A stretch of 64,000 nt of DNA from Paenibacillus sp. Soil750 (GCF_001428045.1 NZ_LMSD01000019.1:1-64000); one strand, 5' to 3'; numbered from the stretch's first letter, positions 8,542 to 17,460 are shown. Translations and numbers: made by a program. Notes: generated by a model not told the origin, from the sequence alone.

Positions 8542-9108
8542 ATGGGTGCAAATCTTGCTAGTAAACTGGGTACAGGCTTGAAGCCGAAACAGTTTATCGA
8601 AAGTATGGAAAAAAATAAGGAGCAATTCTTAGCGTATTATGATGGCTTTGCTTGGGACAATGAAGAGGATAAGGAATATTTCGAATCCCTTAACAATCGC
8701 GATGATCTTCGCTGCTTGATTATTGCTGCTGACTGGTGTGGCGACGTTGTTCGCAACGTGCCTGTTGTTTTCAAGGCTTTGGAAGATAGCGGCATTCCAA
8801 CGGAAGTTCTTATCATTGAACAAAACTATGATGTCATTGATCAGTTCCTGACAGGCGGCGGACGTGGGATTCCAATCGTCGTATTCACGGATACTGGCGG
8901 CTTCTCACTTGGACACTGGGGACCTCGTCCGAAGAACGTGCAAGCGGTTATGACGCAATTCAAGAAAGAAAATCCAGATCGCGATGCGGCAGATTATAAC
9001 GAAAAAATTCAAGTAGCCAGAGCCGAAATGGGTCGTCAATATGGCGAAGGTAACGGATATCATGCTGTTATTGTGAAGGAACTTCGTTCATTGATCGAAT
9101 CGTTCTAA
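8542..9108 (+). CDS. thioredoxin-fold family protein with a single active-site Cys
   Basis: A 188-residue soluble protein. The segment LIIAADWCGDVVRNVP corresponds to the thioredoxin active site, and GRGIPIVVF supplies the cis-proline region. The classical CxxC is reduced to C-G-D-V, so the resolving cysteine is absent. The start is the ATG at 8542, nine bases after GGGAGG; the in-frame ATG at 8533 touches that site and is unlikely. The protein may be a monothiol redox or bacillithiol-related enzyme, or a chaperone. It is followed 20 bp later by the MBL hydrolase and is probably cotranscribed with it. Confidence 0.8.
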   Translation: MGANLASKLGTGLKPKQFIESMEKNKEQFLAYYDGFAWDNEEDKEYFESLNNRDDLRCLIIAADWCGDVVRNVPVVFKALEDSGIPTEVLIIEQNYDVIDQFLTGGGRGIPIVVFTDTGGFSLGHWGPRPKNVQAVMTQFKKENPDRDAADYNEKIQVARAEMGRQYGEGNGYHAVIVKELRSLIESF

Positions 9109-9128
9109 AAGGTGAGGGTGGCATCACG

Positions 9129-9752
9129 ATGATCAACATTCAATCCTTCGTCCTGGGTCCGGTTCAGACGAACGCGTACTTACTGTCGAATCCAGAGACG
9201 AATCAAGGTATTATTATCGATCCCGGTATGAATCCGAAGTCGCTGATCAAAAAAATTGCCGACATGGATATCGTGGCAATTCTCCTGACGCATGCGCATT
9301 TCGATCACATCGGTGGCGTTGACGAGATTCGTAAGCTCAAAGGCTGTCCGGTGTATATTCACGACCTGGAAGCCGATTGGCTGACGAATCCGAAGAAAAA
9401 TGGCTCCGCTCGCTGGCCAGAACTTGGGACTTTAGTTGAGACGGACCCGGCAGAGTTCGCGCTGGATGAGGGGCAAGTGCTGGAGTTCCTTGGCATTAAG
9501 CTCAAAGTGTTCCATACCCCAGGCCATTCGCCGGGCAGTGTGAGTTTCCTATATGACAAACACCTGTTCAGTGGTGATGTGTTGTTTAAACTATCGGTCG
9601 GTCGTACCGACCTGCTTGGCGGAGACGACAATACCCTGCTGGATTCCATCCAGGATAAGCTGTTCCTGCTGGATGACGACGTCATCGTCTATTCGGGGCA
9701 TGGCGCCAAGACGACGATTGGCTTCGAACGCGAGAATAACCCATACGTGTAA
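9129..9752 (+). CDS. MBL-fold metallo-hydrolase (glyoxalase II-like)
   Basis: A 207-residue metallo-beta-lactamase-fold enzyme with the full metal-binding set: THAHFDH, the His of HTPGHSPGS, the Asp of FSGDVLF, and the final His of YSGHG. Size and spacing match the small glyoxalase II-like hydrolases such as YqgX, which hydrolyse thioesters. The GTGAGGGTGG upstream gives a good ribosome binding site. It lies in a short plus-strand unit after the thioredoxin-like gene and ends at a strong terminator. The exact substrate is unknown. Confidence 0.9.
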   Translation: MINIQSFVLGPVQTNAYLLSNPETNQGIIIDPGMNPKSLIKKIADMDIVAILLTHAHFDHIGGVDEIRKLKGCPVYIHDLEADWLTNPKKNGSARWPELGTLVETDPAEFALDEGQVLEFLGIKLKVFHTPGHSPGSVSFLYDKHLFSGDVLFKLSVGRTDLLGGDDNTLLDSIQDKLFLLDDDVIVYSGHGAKTTIGFERENNPYV

Positions 9753-9759
9753 TTATTTG

Positions 9760-9799
9760 AAGGACTGCTTCCTCTGATGAGGGGGCGGTCCTTTTTTTG
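9760..9799 (+). terminator. intrinsic terminator after the MBL gene
   Basis: A hairpin closing AGGAC with GTCCT, with CTTCCTC facing GAGGGGG, is followed by seven T. Confidence 0.85.
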
Positions 9800-9873
9800 T
9801 TTTTGGCTGGGGAAGAGGAGTAAGTCGAAATAATCGACTATCTCCTGATTGTGCTCGTTCGCCCATGACACCC

Positions 9874-9897
9874 ACCCAATTTATTTATAAACTGGGT
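9874..9897. repeat. near-perfect 24-bp palindrome
   Basis: ACCCAATTTAT and ATAAACTGGGT flank a 2-base centre with one mismatch. It lies in the 230-bp gap upstream of the YjcZ-like gene and could be a regulator site. Confidence 0.4.
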
Positions 9898-10033
9898 ATT
9901 TACCGTGTGCAACGTAGGTGCTTCCCCATAGACTGATGTTGTAAGCTATTCACCCAACTCCAACAATAACCTTTGAGTTAACCGTAAGCTTGTGAAAGTC
10001 CCTTTGGGGAAAATTTGAAGGAGGTGCTCTTCC

Positions 10034-10324
10034 ATGGAATATGTTAAAGTTCCGAATTACCCAATGCAACCAATGCCAATGCCAATGCCAACCCCGATGC
10101 CAATGCCAATGCCTACACCGCTTCCAGCGCCAGCGCCAATTATGCAACAACCGATGCACAATAATATCCACCTGCACGCGTCCTACCAACAAACTGAATT
10201 TGTGTTCCCGAAACCGGTTCATACGCAAGCTGTTGCTTGTCCACCGAAAAACAATTCAGCCGCTAGTATCCTAGTACTTTTCATTTTGCTAGTTATTATT
10301 ACACGCAGCATTTGTAGATATTAA
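10034..10324 (+). CDS. YjcZ-like small membrane protein with Met-Pro repeats
   Basis: A 96-residue protein in two parts. Residues 11-40 are a low-complexity Met-Pro tract (PMPMPMPTPMPMPMP and on), coded by tandem ATGCCA units. The last 25 residues (SAASILVLFILLVIITR) are a single hydrophobic segment like the tail of YjcZ/SscA sporulation proteins. AGGAGGTG precedes the ATG at good spacing and a strong terminator follows, so it is a free-standing gene. A mother-cell or spore-envelope role is inferred only from that tail. The DNA repeat should make its length variable between strains. Confidence 0.65.
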   Translation: MEYVKVPNYPMQPMPMPMPTPMPMPMPTPLPAPAPIMQQPMHNNIHLHASYQQTEFVFPKPVHTQAVACPPKNNSAASILVLFILLVIITRSICRY

Positions 10325-10349
10325 TTTACGGATTGCTCGGGTAAGAAGA

Positions 10350-10395
10350 GAGGTAATCCCACGAGGCCTAGGGGTCTTGGTGGGGTTGCCTTTTT
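10350..10395 (+). terminator. strong intrinsic terminator after the YjcZ-like gene
   Basis: AGGTAATCCCACGAGGCC folds onto GGTCTTGGTGGGGTTGCCT, followed by a T run. This long stem insulates the downstream riboswitch. Confidence 0.85.
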
Positions 10396-10414
10396 GGGTT
10401 TGTGAAAAAAAGGA

Positions 10415-10443
10415 TTGTCTATTACGATGAAGTCATGTAAAAT
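10415..10443 (+). promoter_or_regulatory. sigma-A-type promoter of the first cobalamin riboswitch
   Basis: TTGTCT and TAAAAT are separated by exactly 17 bp, about 40 bp upstream of the riboswitch core. Confidence 0.65.
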
Positions 10444-10477
10444 TCGTCATGATTACAAACAATTTCATAAACTAGCT

Positions 10478-10648
10478 TAATAGGTGCTTTCCGCTGAATC
10501 TAGCGGAAGCTTAATAGGGAAGTTCGGTTCAATTCCGATGCGGTCCCGCCACTGTAACGCTGAGCTAACAATCATAGCCACTCTCGATAACAAGAGGGGA
10601 AGGAGATTGTACAAGCGATGAAGCGAAGCCAGGAGACCTGCCTGATAA
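10478..10648 (+). ncRNA. cobalamin (B12) riboswitch
   Basis: The leader carries the hallmarks of the adenosylcobalamin/cobalamin aptamer: TAGGTGC at the 5' side, GCGGTCCCGCCACTGTAA (the B12 box region) at 10,540-10,557, and AGCCAGGAGACCTGCC at the 3' side (10,627-10,642). It is followed by an intrinsic terminator before the exoprotein gene at 10,809. Cobalamin binding would therefore be expected to stop transcription. Confidence 0.95.
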
Positions 10649-10746
10649 GTAATTTATTTTTTTTCTCACGAGGATGGGAGGAAGATGTTTCTTTGCATTT
10701 GCCAAAAAGAATGGTTAATCGTTGGATTAACACGATTCTTACAAAG

Positions 10747-10784
10747 ACATCTTTCCTCTAGAAATCGGGGAAAGGTGTTTTTTT
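10747..10784 (+). terminator. expression-platform terminator of the first cobalamin riboswitch
   Basis: ACATCTTTCC pairs with GGAAAGGTGT (one wobble) and is followed by a T run. It lies between the aptamer and the start of the exoprotein gene, the right place for a ligand-controlled terminator. Confidence 0.8.
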
Positions 10785-10808
10785 CGTTTATCTACTATTT
10801 TAAGGAAG

Positions 10809-13800
10809 ATGAAGGTGATTGGTTTGTTCAGTTTGATGAAAAAAGGGATTTCTGCTCTTCTAAGTTTGGCACTTATAACTTTATTGCTCGTTCCGCAAGC
10901 TGCTAGAGCCGTTGATTCAGATCCAAGTACGAAATTGGATACCATGATCTCGGATACCGTCTCATTTTATGAGCAGAATCGATCTGAACTTAATTCTTGG
11001 TGGCAGATGGTGGCGCTATGGGGAGCAGGGGAAGATCTGCATAGTAGCAAATGGACGCTGCCTTCTTGGGAACAAAGTGATCCTGGTGATTTATTAGCTA
11101 CTGACAGTAGTACATACCATATCAATTTAATATTTGGATTATTGGCTATGAATCTTGATCCTTCCCATGCATGGGAAACGGATCGTAATTTGTACGCAGA
11201 GTTAGCAGCTCAGCAAAATCCATCAACAGGTTCCTTTGGAGGTTCTAATCGACAGATTTGGACGATGCTTGCTCTGGATACAGGCAAGAAAAGGGGACAT
11301 AACGTTGGGAGCTGGAACGATGCAGCCAAAGAAAAAGCGTTAAGTTATTTACTTAGTTTACAATTGTCTGATGGCGGGTTTGCTTTCTTTGGAAGTGAAT
11401 CGGATACAGATATTACAGGGATGGCGCTGCTAGCACTTGGCAATTATCAATCCAATAGCGCAGCAGCAGCTGCAATAGAACGTGCAAAAATGTTATTGAA
11501 GGAAAGGCAGCTAGACAATGCTGGATTTAATTCCGCGGGTCAATGGGGTTACGGCGACAACTCGAATAGTTGGGCCACATCGGTATCAGGTTTGGTTGCA
11601 GTTGGAGAAGACATGTTGTCCGCAAATTGGGTCGTCAATGACCGGACTGTTGTTGATGCCGTATATAGTTTTCAACTGCCAAATGGAGCTTTTACTTGGA
11701 AAGTAGATGCACCTAGCCAAAACTTGATGGCAACGGAGCAAGTGTTAATCGCTCTAACGGATATTCAGCAGGGGAAATCAGTTTGGCAGCGTTTAGCGGA
11801 TAAGCCAAATTTAACTACCGTACAAATAAACGTTAATGGTATTAATAGTCCGATACTGCCACAAGAGTCGATAACTGCAGCAGTCTATGGCAGTCAGCCG
11901 ACGGCCATGGATGCTTTGAAACAAGTACTTGAGAAGTCCAACATCAACTTTGTCATTCAAAACAGTAGTTATGGCCCCTATCTCTCCTCAATTGCAGGTC
12001 AAGCTGCAGGAACTCTTGGCGGATACGACGGTTGGATGTACAAAGTTAACGGGGTATCACCGCAAGTCGGTGCAGCAAATTATATTTTAAATGACGATGA
12101 TATCGTTACGTTTTATTATGGGCGTTGGCCTTCCATTGCGATCGCTTCGAATACGAACATCGGAATACTTAACCCTAGTTTGCAGATTAAGCTAGTCGGC
12201 GATACGTTCACTTCTGGTGCCAATACGGCAGCAAATTGGAGCTTCGATTCTGGCACTACAGGATTGACGATTGATCATATAACGCAAGAAAGCAATCAAC
12301 AAGATCTTGTTATTACTTTTGCAGGTCAAGGTCAAACAGGAACTCTTAAGCTCCAAGCATTGCCAGCAGCCTTGGTTAGTAACTCGGCAAGTAATAAGTT
12401 GACCATTCATAATGTGAGCACTTCGGGTGATCAGATTGTCAATGTTGGCGCAAATGAGTCCAATGTAACCTTCTCGACAGATGAAAATGATCCAGCGACG
12501 AACAAAATTACTCTTTCATTCACGACACCATTTTTGCCAGAGGTTATTGCTAAACGAGGCAGTACGGAGTTAGACATACCGGCTTATACAGAAGTTACAT
12601 CAGTTGCGTGGAATAATAAGATTCAATTGCCAAGCATTCTGAGTACAACCGATAATTCTGTAACGAATAAAGTAAGCGGAGTACTTACCGGCAGCGGTAG
12701 TAGACTAGACAGTATCGATTCACGCATTAAAGTGGGTGGTGATAGCCGCATCCAGTTTAATCAACACGTTACACTGAAATTGAAGGGGATGGGTGATCGT
12801 AACGCCGGTTTCATAGATGAAAACGGTAATTTCACTGCAATACCTAAATATGACAACAGCAACTATCGAAACGATGATGTGTATGCTTACAGTGAGAATG
12901 GCGATTTAATTATTAAAACGAAGCATTTCACGGAGTTCTTAGCCTTTAAATCGACGTTAGTAACAGTAACAGCGCCTGGTCCTGGTGGTGGATCTGGACC
13001 TAGTACTACACAAAAGGTTACACTTTCTGTTGAAAAACGCTCTCTGGGTGAAGGAGATATCATTGCTCCAATAACGGTTAATTTGCAATCTGGCGATACA
13101 GCGTTTACGTTGCTACAACGGGTACTTGTTACCCAAAGTACAGCTCTATCTTATACAGGTTCAGGTGCAAGCATCTATGTACAATCGATTGATCACTTAG
13201 GGGAGTTTGATAAAGGACAGCTAAGTGGTTGGATGTACTCCGTGAACGGGGTCTTTCCAAAATACAGCGCGGGTATCTACACATTACAGAATAACGACGT
13301 TCTTCGTTGGCAGTACACGAAAGATCTTGGGAAAGATATTGGTGATGCCTATACCCCGCCAGTAGGAGGGGGGAGTGGTAACGTTGTTAACCCTAATAAC
13401 CCTAATAACCCTGGTAAGCCTGCGGAACCAAACGAAGAAACCAAAAACACGCTGGAAGCAGAATATGAAGATGCTGGTGCTATTTCCAGTTGGGCACAGG
13501 ATGCTGTAGCAAAAGTCACTACTTTGGGATACATGGAAGGAACCGGAACTAATTTCGAGCCCAAACGTGAATTAACGAGAGCAGAGTTTGCTGCGCTCAT
13601 CGTCCGTTATACAGGAAGCGAGTTAGTAAGCGGTGGATCAGATTTTGAGGATGTTAGCACAGAAGATTGGTATTTTAAGTATATAGTAACCGCGAAATCG
13701 AAGGGATTGATCACAGGGATTTCAGCCCATGCCTTCGCACCGAATCAAACGATTTCCAGACAGGAAATGGCTGTAATTCTGGGTCGTTTACAAGGTGTTG

Positions 13801-13991
13801 CGATGGAGGGACAGATATCGGTTGACCTTAAAGACCAATCATTTGTTGCTGACTGGGCATTACCATATGTTAATCAAGCTATTAAATCCGGATTATTAAC
13901 AGAGGATAACGGATATTTCAACCCGTTACTTCCTGTAACCAGAGAGATGGTCGCAGTGGTTATTATGAGACTGCACGAGCAGAAAAAGTAG
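10809..13991 (+). CDS. secreted SLH protein with alpha/alpha-barrel and two DUF4430 (transcobalamin-like) domains
   Basis: A 1060-residue exoprotein. A Sec signal peptide ends near residue 34 (VPQAARA). An alpha/alpha-barrel of prenyltransferase/intrinsic-factor type spans about 40-330, with repeats such as QLSDGGFAFF...DITGMALLAL. DUF4430 domain 1 (about 340-445, GWMYKVNGVSPQVGA) is followed by an unassigned beta-rich region. DUF4430 domain 2 (about 738-850, GWMYSVNGVFPKYSA) follows, then a Pro/Asn linker and three SLH repeats (about 905-1058; LTRAEF, ISRQEM, VTREMV) for cell-wall anchoring. Barrel plus DUF4430 is the plan of animal intrinsic factor and transcobalamin, and a cobalamin riboswitch lies upstream. 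I infer a surface B12-binding protein. The start is ambiguous: GTG at 10,815 is better spaced from AAGGAAG than ATG at 10,809. Confidence 0.88.
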   Translation: MKVIGLFSLMKKGISALLSLALITLLLVPQAARAVDSDPSTKLDTMISDTVSFYEQNRSELNSWWQMVALWGAGEDLHSSKWTLPSWEQSDPGDLLATDSSTYHINLIFGLLAMNLDPSHAWETDRNLYAELAAQQNPSTGSFGGSNRQIWTMLALDTGKKRGHNVGSWNDAAKEKALSYLLSLQLSDGGFAFFGSESDTDITGMALLALGNYQSNSAAAAAIERAKMLLKERQLDNAGFNSAGQWGYGDNSNSWATSVSGLVAVGEDMLSANWVVNDRTVVDAVYSFQLPNGAFTWKVDAPSQNLMATEQVLIALTDIQQGKSVWQRLADKPNLTTVQINVNGINSPILPQESITAAVYGSQPTAMDALKQVLEKSNINFVIQNSSYGPYLSSIAGQAAGTLGGYDGWMYKVNGVSPQVGAANYILNDDDIVTFYYGRWPSIAIASNTNIGILNPSLQIKLVGDTFTSGANTAANWSFDSGTTGLTIDHITQESNQQDLVITFAGQGQTGTLKLQALPAALVSNSASNKLTIHNVSTSGDQIVNVGANESNVTFSTDENDPATNKITLSFTTPFLPEVIAKRGSTELDIPAYTEVTSVAWNNKIQLPSILSTTDNSVTNKVSGVLTGSGSRLDSIDSRIKVGGDSRIQFNQHVTLKLKGMGDRNAGFIDENGNFTAIPKYDNSNYRNDDVYAYSENGDLIIKTKHFTEFLAFKSTLVTVTAPGPGGGSGPSTTQKVTLSVEKRSLGEGDIIAPITVNLQSGDTAFTLLQRVLVTQSTALSYTGSGASIYVQSIDHLGEFDKGQLSGWMYSVNGVFPKYSAGIYTLQNNDVLRWQYTKDLGKDIGDAYTPPVGGGSGNVVNPNNPNNPGKPAEPNEETKNTLEAEYEDAGAISSWAQDAVAKVTTLGYMEGTGTNFEPKRELTRAEFAALIVRYTGSELVSGGSDFEDVSTEDWYFKYIVTAKSKGLITGISAHAFAPNQTISRQEMAVILGRLQGVAMEGQISVDLKDQSFVADWALPYVNQAIKSGLLTEDNGYFNPLLPVTREMVAVVIMRLHEQKK

Positions 13992-14062
13992 AACGGGCTT
14001 TTAACAAAGAAGGGGAGAAATCCTCTTCTTTCCCAGTCGGATGCAATTGCGCATTTGGACAT

Positions 14063-14118
14063 AAAAAACAGCACCCCCCATGGTTAGTTACTAACCAAGG
14101 AGGTGCTGTTTTTGTTTT
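14063..14118. terminator. bidirectional terminator between convergent B12 units
   Basis: AACAGCACC and GGTGCTGTT form the outer stem and GGTTAG/CTAACC the inner one, with T runs on both strands. It serves the exoprotein gene on the plus strand and the ECF operon on the minus strand. Confidence 0.88.
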
Positions 14119-16597
14119 ACGAAACTAACCCATACTTTTCTTTTATTCGATCTAATTTTTCAAGCATAGGTCGTGCTAGGAAATATAGGAATATGACAGT
14201 TGCTATGGCATGAATCAAATCGAATGGAACTCCTCGGATACATGCAAGTGTAAGTGCGCCAATTGTGGGTTTTGATCCTGTCATCACGACGGAAGAAAAA
14301 TTCATGATTATGCCATAAATGAGAAATGTCGCTGATCCTCCAAATACACAAAGAGCAATTCTGTTTCTGCGTAGAATACCTTTTTTGAACAGTGCTCCAG
14401 CAAAAAATCCAATGATCCCGAAAGCGAACATCTGCCAGGGTGTCCAAGGCCCTTGACCAAAAAAGTAATTTGATACAAAACCTGTGACTGCACCGACTAG
14501 AAAGCCGGTTTCAGCCCCTAATGCGATACCGGAAAGAATAACAATCGCAACAACGGGTTTAAATTGAGGAACCATGAAGAATGCCATTCTGCCAGTTACG
14601 CCAATCGCACATAGCACCGCTATGACGACAAGTTCTCTCGCCTGTGGCTTTCGCCCCTCGAAAATCATCATGAAAGGTAGTAAGGTTTCCAAAATGATAA
14701 GCATGCTAATAAAGTAGTATTTTCTATCGTCCAAATAATAAATGCCAAACCAAATAGTTAATGGAATTAATAAAAGAATCATGAGCATGGCAGTCAATGT
14801 GCGTTTGGAGAGACTTCTTTGTTCGACTGGTGTTTGCTCATTAGGGACTGATACGGTTGAGATATCGCTATGTTTACGGAACGATGGAGGTAGTTGCACC
14901 TTTGGTTTTGTGTCCACCTTATGCATTTCTTCATTGCCATTAAAGGCCTTAATGATGTCATTGGTTGTAATGGCTTTTGGAATCAAATCTCTGGCCATTC
15001 GGCTTGCAGAAGTCGTATAAAAGCTATTTCCAGCAAAGAATTCCTGGGGATTGCCCTCGGATACGATCGCCCCGTCAAAGAACATCGCACACCTGTCAGC
15101 AAAGCTAGCGCAAAACTCGATATCATGACTGACCATAACAATGGTCGTTCCTTGTTGTTTTAAATTGATTAAAATTTCGGCAAACATCAATTTGTAATGT
15201 GCGTCTAGACCTTTCGTCGGCTCGTCCAACAGAAGAATGGCAGGTTGAAGAAGTAAGATCTTAGCAAGAGCGGCACGTTGTTGCTCCCCTCCAGACAAAT
15301 CATAAGGATGTCGGTCGAGAAGTTGCTGTAACATACATAACTCCGAAACTTCATCGATACATTGTTGCCTATATGCCATGTCCAGCTTGCTGCCGGATAG
15401 CATCTCCAAAAGATCAGCTTTAACTGTTTTTTGTACAAAAAGTGCTTGTGGATTTTGAGGGAGAACGCCAAGGAAACCATTGAATTTCTCACTGTCCGAA
15501 TACTTGTCAATGGGTTTCCCATTCATCAGGACAGTTCCACGATAATGTTTGCGAAGTCCAGATATCAGAGAAAGGGTGGTCGTTTTACCAGTTCCATTAC
15601 CACCAACAATTGCATAAATTTCACCTGGAAATGCACGTAAGCTCAGGCCTTTCACCACATCAGGGGAACTTTTTTCATATTTAAACCATACTTCGTTTAA
15701 CTCAATTGTCGGTTCTGCCCTTCGCACTGGCATGTCAGCAGTTTGAATGTCTTTCTTGAATGTGTGATTCTGTGCAAGAACATGTAAGAATTCTCTACCT
15801 TCACGGACTGTAATGGGGCAAGGGAGCTGGTTCTCAATTCTTGCATACACACGCATGGGAGTAGGCATCGCATAAAACATGTCGTGCTGCATATCTCGAA
15901 GTTGTTCACCGACTTCCTTCGGTGTTCCAGATATGAGGATTTCACCATTATCCATCACAATTGCGCGATCTGACAGCGGAAGGACCTCTTCGAGTCGATG
16001 CTCGGATATGAGAATAGTGACCCCAAGTTCTCGGTTGATTTTCCCAATGGCAGCTAGAAATTCTGCTGCAGCAATAGGATCGAGTTGACTGGTAGGTTCA
16101 TCCAATATCAATATTTTCGGCTGCATGGTCATAATGGAAGCCAGATTCAGCAGCTGCTTCTGTCCGCCGGATAAATCGGTAACTGGTTTATGAAACCACT
16201 CCTGTATGCCGAAGAAGCTGGCCATTTCCGCTACACGCCGCCGAATCTCAAGGGTGTCGTAACCAAGGCTTTCAAGCCCGAAAGCAAGCTCATGCCAGAC
16301 CTTGTCTGTCACAATTTGATTGTCGGGGGATTGCAGCACATAGCCGATTTGAGCGACTTGTATACGTCTGTCTAGATGTTCAAGGGGCATTCCATCAAAT
16401 AAAATCTCGCCTCTTCGTGCTCCGTGCGGTGTAAGATCTGTTTTCAAATGTCGTAAGAGGGTTGATTTGCCGCAGCCTGACTTACCACAGATGGTAATAA
16501 ATTCACCTTGTTTTATAGTCAAAGTTACGTCACTTAACGCATTCCCATGGGATCCAGGATAGGAGAATGTTAGTTGTCGGATTGTAAAGACTTCCAT
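14117..16597 (-). CDS. ECF transporter fusion: EcfA-EcfA ATPases plus S component
   Basis: An 826-residue fusion. ATPase domain 1 (about 1-230) has Walker A GKSGCGKST, signature LSGGQKQ and Walker B ILDEPTSQLD. ATPase domain 2 (about 295-520) has GGNGTGKTT, LSGGEQQ and LLDEPTKGLD. After a polar linker comes a membrane part (about 605-826) with two extra helices and then a six-helix S component containing VPQFKPVVAIVI and GQGPWTPWQM, a pattern I associate with CbrT-type S components. ECF importers use EcfA, EcfA', EcfT and a substrate-specific S protein to take up vitamins. Only EcfT is separate here and is encoded just upstream. Cobalamin is inferred from the riboswitch. GGAGG precedes the ATG; the gene overlaps ecfT by 28 bp. 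Confidence 0.87.
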   Translation of the reverse strand: MEVFTIRQLTFSYPGSHGNALSDVTLTIKQGEFITICGKSGCGKSTLLRHLKTDLTPHGARRGEILFDGMPLEHLDRRIQVAQIGYVLQSPDNQIVTDKVWHELAFGLESLGYDTLEIRRRVAEMASFFGIQEWFHKPVTDLSGGQKQLLNLASIMTMQPKILILDEPTSQLDPIAAAEFLAAIGKINRELGVTILISEHRLEEVLPLSDRAIVMDNGEILISGTPKEVGEQLRDMQHDMFYAMPTPMRVYARIENQLPCPITVREGREFLHVLAQNHTFKKDIQTADMPVRRAEPTIELNEVWFKYEKSSPDVVKGLSLRAFPGEIYAIVGGNGTGKTTTLSLISGLRKHYRGTVLMNGKPIDKYSDSEKFNGFLGVLPQNPQALFVQKTVKADLLEMLSGSKLDMAYRQQCIDEVSELCMLQQLLDRHPYDLSGGEQQRAALAKILLLQPAILLLDEPTKGLDAHYKLMFAEILINLKQQGTTIVMVSHDIEFCASFADRCAMFFDGAIVSEGNPQEFFAGNSFYTTSASRMARDLIPKAITTNDIIKAFNGNEEMHKVDTKPKVQLPPSFRKHSDISTVSVPNEQTPVEQRSLSKRTLTAMLMILLLIPLTIWFGIYYLDDRKYYFISMLIILETLLPFMMIFEGRKPQARELVVIAVLCAIGVTGRMAFFMVPQFKPVVAIVILSGIALGAETGFLVGAVTGFVSNYFFGQGPWTPWQMFAFGIIGFFAGALFKKGILRRNRIALCVFGGSATFLIYGIIMNFSSVVMTGSKPTIGALTLACIRGVPFDLIHAIATVIFLYFLARPMLEKLDRIKEKYGLVS

Positions 16598-17460
16598 TTG
16601 ATATCCTCCGAAATATTAATAATAAGCGGTATTGCGCATAGGAATGCATAAGTCGTAAAGACACTGATACTATAAATTGAAAGCCCTACACCTCGCATGG
16701 AAGGGAAGTATCGGAAATACATAGCCTTCGTAACAGCTCCTATTAGGATATAACCTCCGCTTACGACCAGAGCGATTAGTGCAGTTTTATCGCGGCTATC
16801 CCATGTAAATATTGAAAATGCGGTTCTTCCCTGTAATCCGTACCCTCGGCTTTTCATCGAATCTGCGGTTTCAATGGCATTTTCAAGCATCCAGGTCACC
16901 ATGATAGATAGAATCCGAATACCATGCTTGATTCTATGAATAAGACTACCTGTGGATATATCCCGACCGATACATTTTTGGGCATTAGAAACGATGGTAA
17001 TCTGAGCCTTAAAGCGGGGCACAAAACGCAGTACCATCGAAAAAATGAGCGATAAAGCAGGAATGATTTTTCCAAACAAATAAATAAATTTATCAGAAGT
17101 CATGACAGCGTTATAGCAAGAAAACCAACAGATAACGGAAATGAACATGGTTGCTGCTGCAAGGCCATAGGTAATAGATTCCAGGGTTAGCGGATTGCCG
17201 TTATGCAAGTACGTTAATATCGTAACCCCTTCGTGATTAAAGGCAGGATTAATAAGCGCAGTTAGGATAAGAAAAGGAAGCATATAGACGAAGTTGAACT
17301 TGATTGCTTTCTTTCCGTTCAGATAGATGGAATAGGCAAAGGCCAAGCTAAGAGAAATAACTAGGCTTACTGGATGCATGAAAATCATTGAGAACAAGAT
17401 TACGCATGTAAAATACAAAAAATTGACTAGGGGGTGGAAGCTTGCAAAGGAATCCCTCAT
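16570..17460 (-). CDS. ecfT: ECF transporter transmembrane component EcfT
   Basis: A 296-residue membrane protein of the EcfT family with about five or six helices (at about residues 10-35, 50-70, 95-118, 135-150, 220-245 and 255-285). The cytoplasmic coupling helix ADSMKSRGYG carries the Ala-x-Arg-Gly-type motif that contacts the EcfA ATPases. EcfT links ATP hydrolysis to toppling of the S component. Its ATG overlaps the stop codon of the DUF4430 gene (ATGA), and its end overlaps the ATPase fusion, so the cistrons are translationally coupled within the B12-controlled operon. Confidence 0.88.
   Translation of the reverse strand: MRDSFASFHPLVNFLYFTCVILFSMIFMHPVSLVISLSLAFAYSIYLNGKKAIKFNFVYMLPFLILTALINPAFNHEGVTILTYLHNGNPLTLESITYGLAAATMFISVICWFSCYNAVMTSDKFIYLFGKIIPALSLIFSMVLRFVPRFKAQITIVSNAQKCIGRDISTGSLIHRIKHGIRILSIMVTWMLENAIETADSMKSRGYGLQGRTAFSIFTWDSRDKTALIALVVSGGYILIGAVTKAMYFRYFPSMRGVGLSIYSISVFTTYAFLCAIPLIINISEDIKWKSLQSDN

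Noticed and set aside
10034..10324. Collagen-like or repeat-only artefact
   Set aside because: A good ribosome binding site, a terminator and a YjcZ-like hydrophobic tail support a real gene.
10809..11800. Squalene-hopene cyclase or prenyltransferase enzyme
   Set aside because: The repeats are of that barrel type, but no catalytic DxDD motif was seen. Secretion, SLH anchoring, DUF4430 domains and the B12 riboswitch argue for ligand binding.
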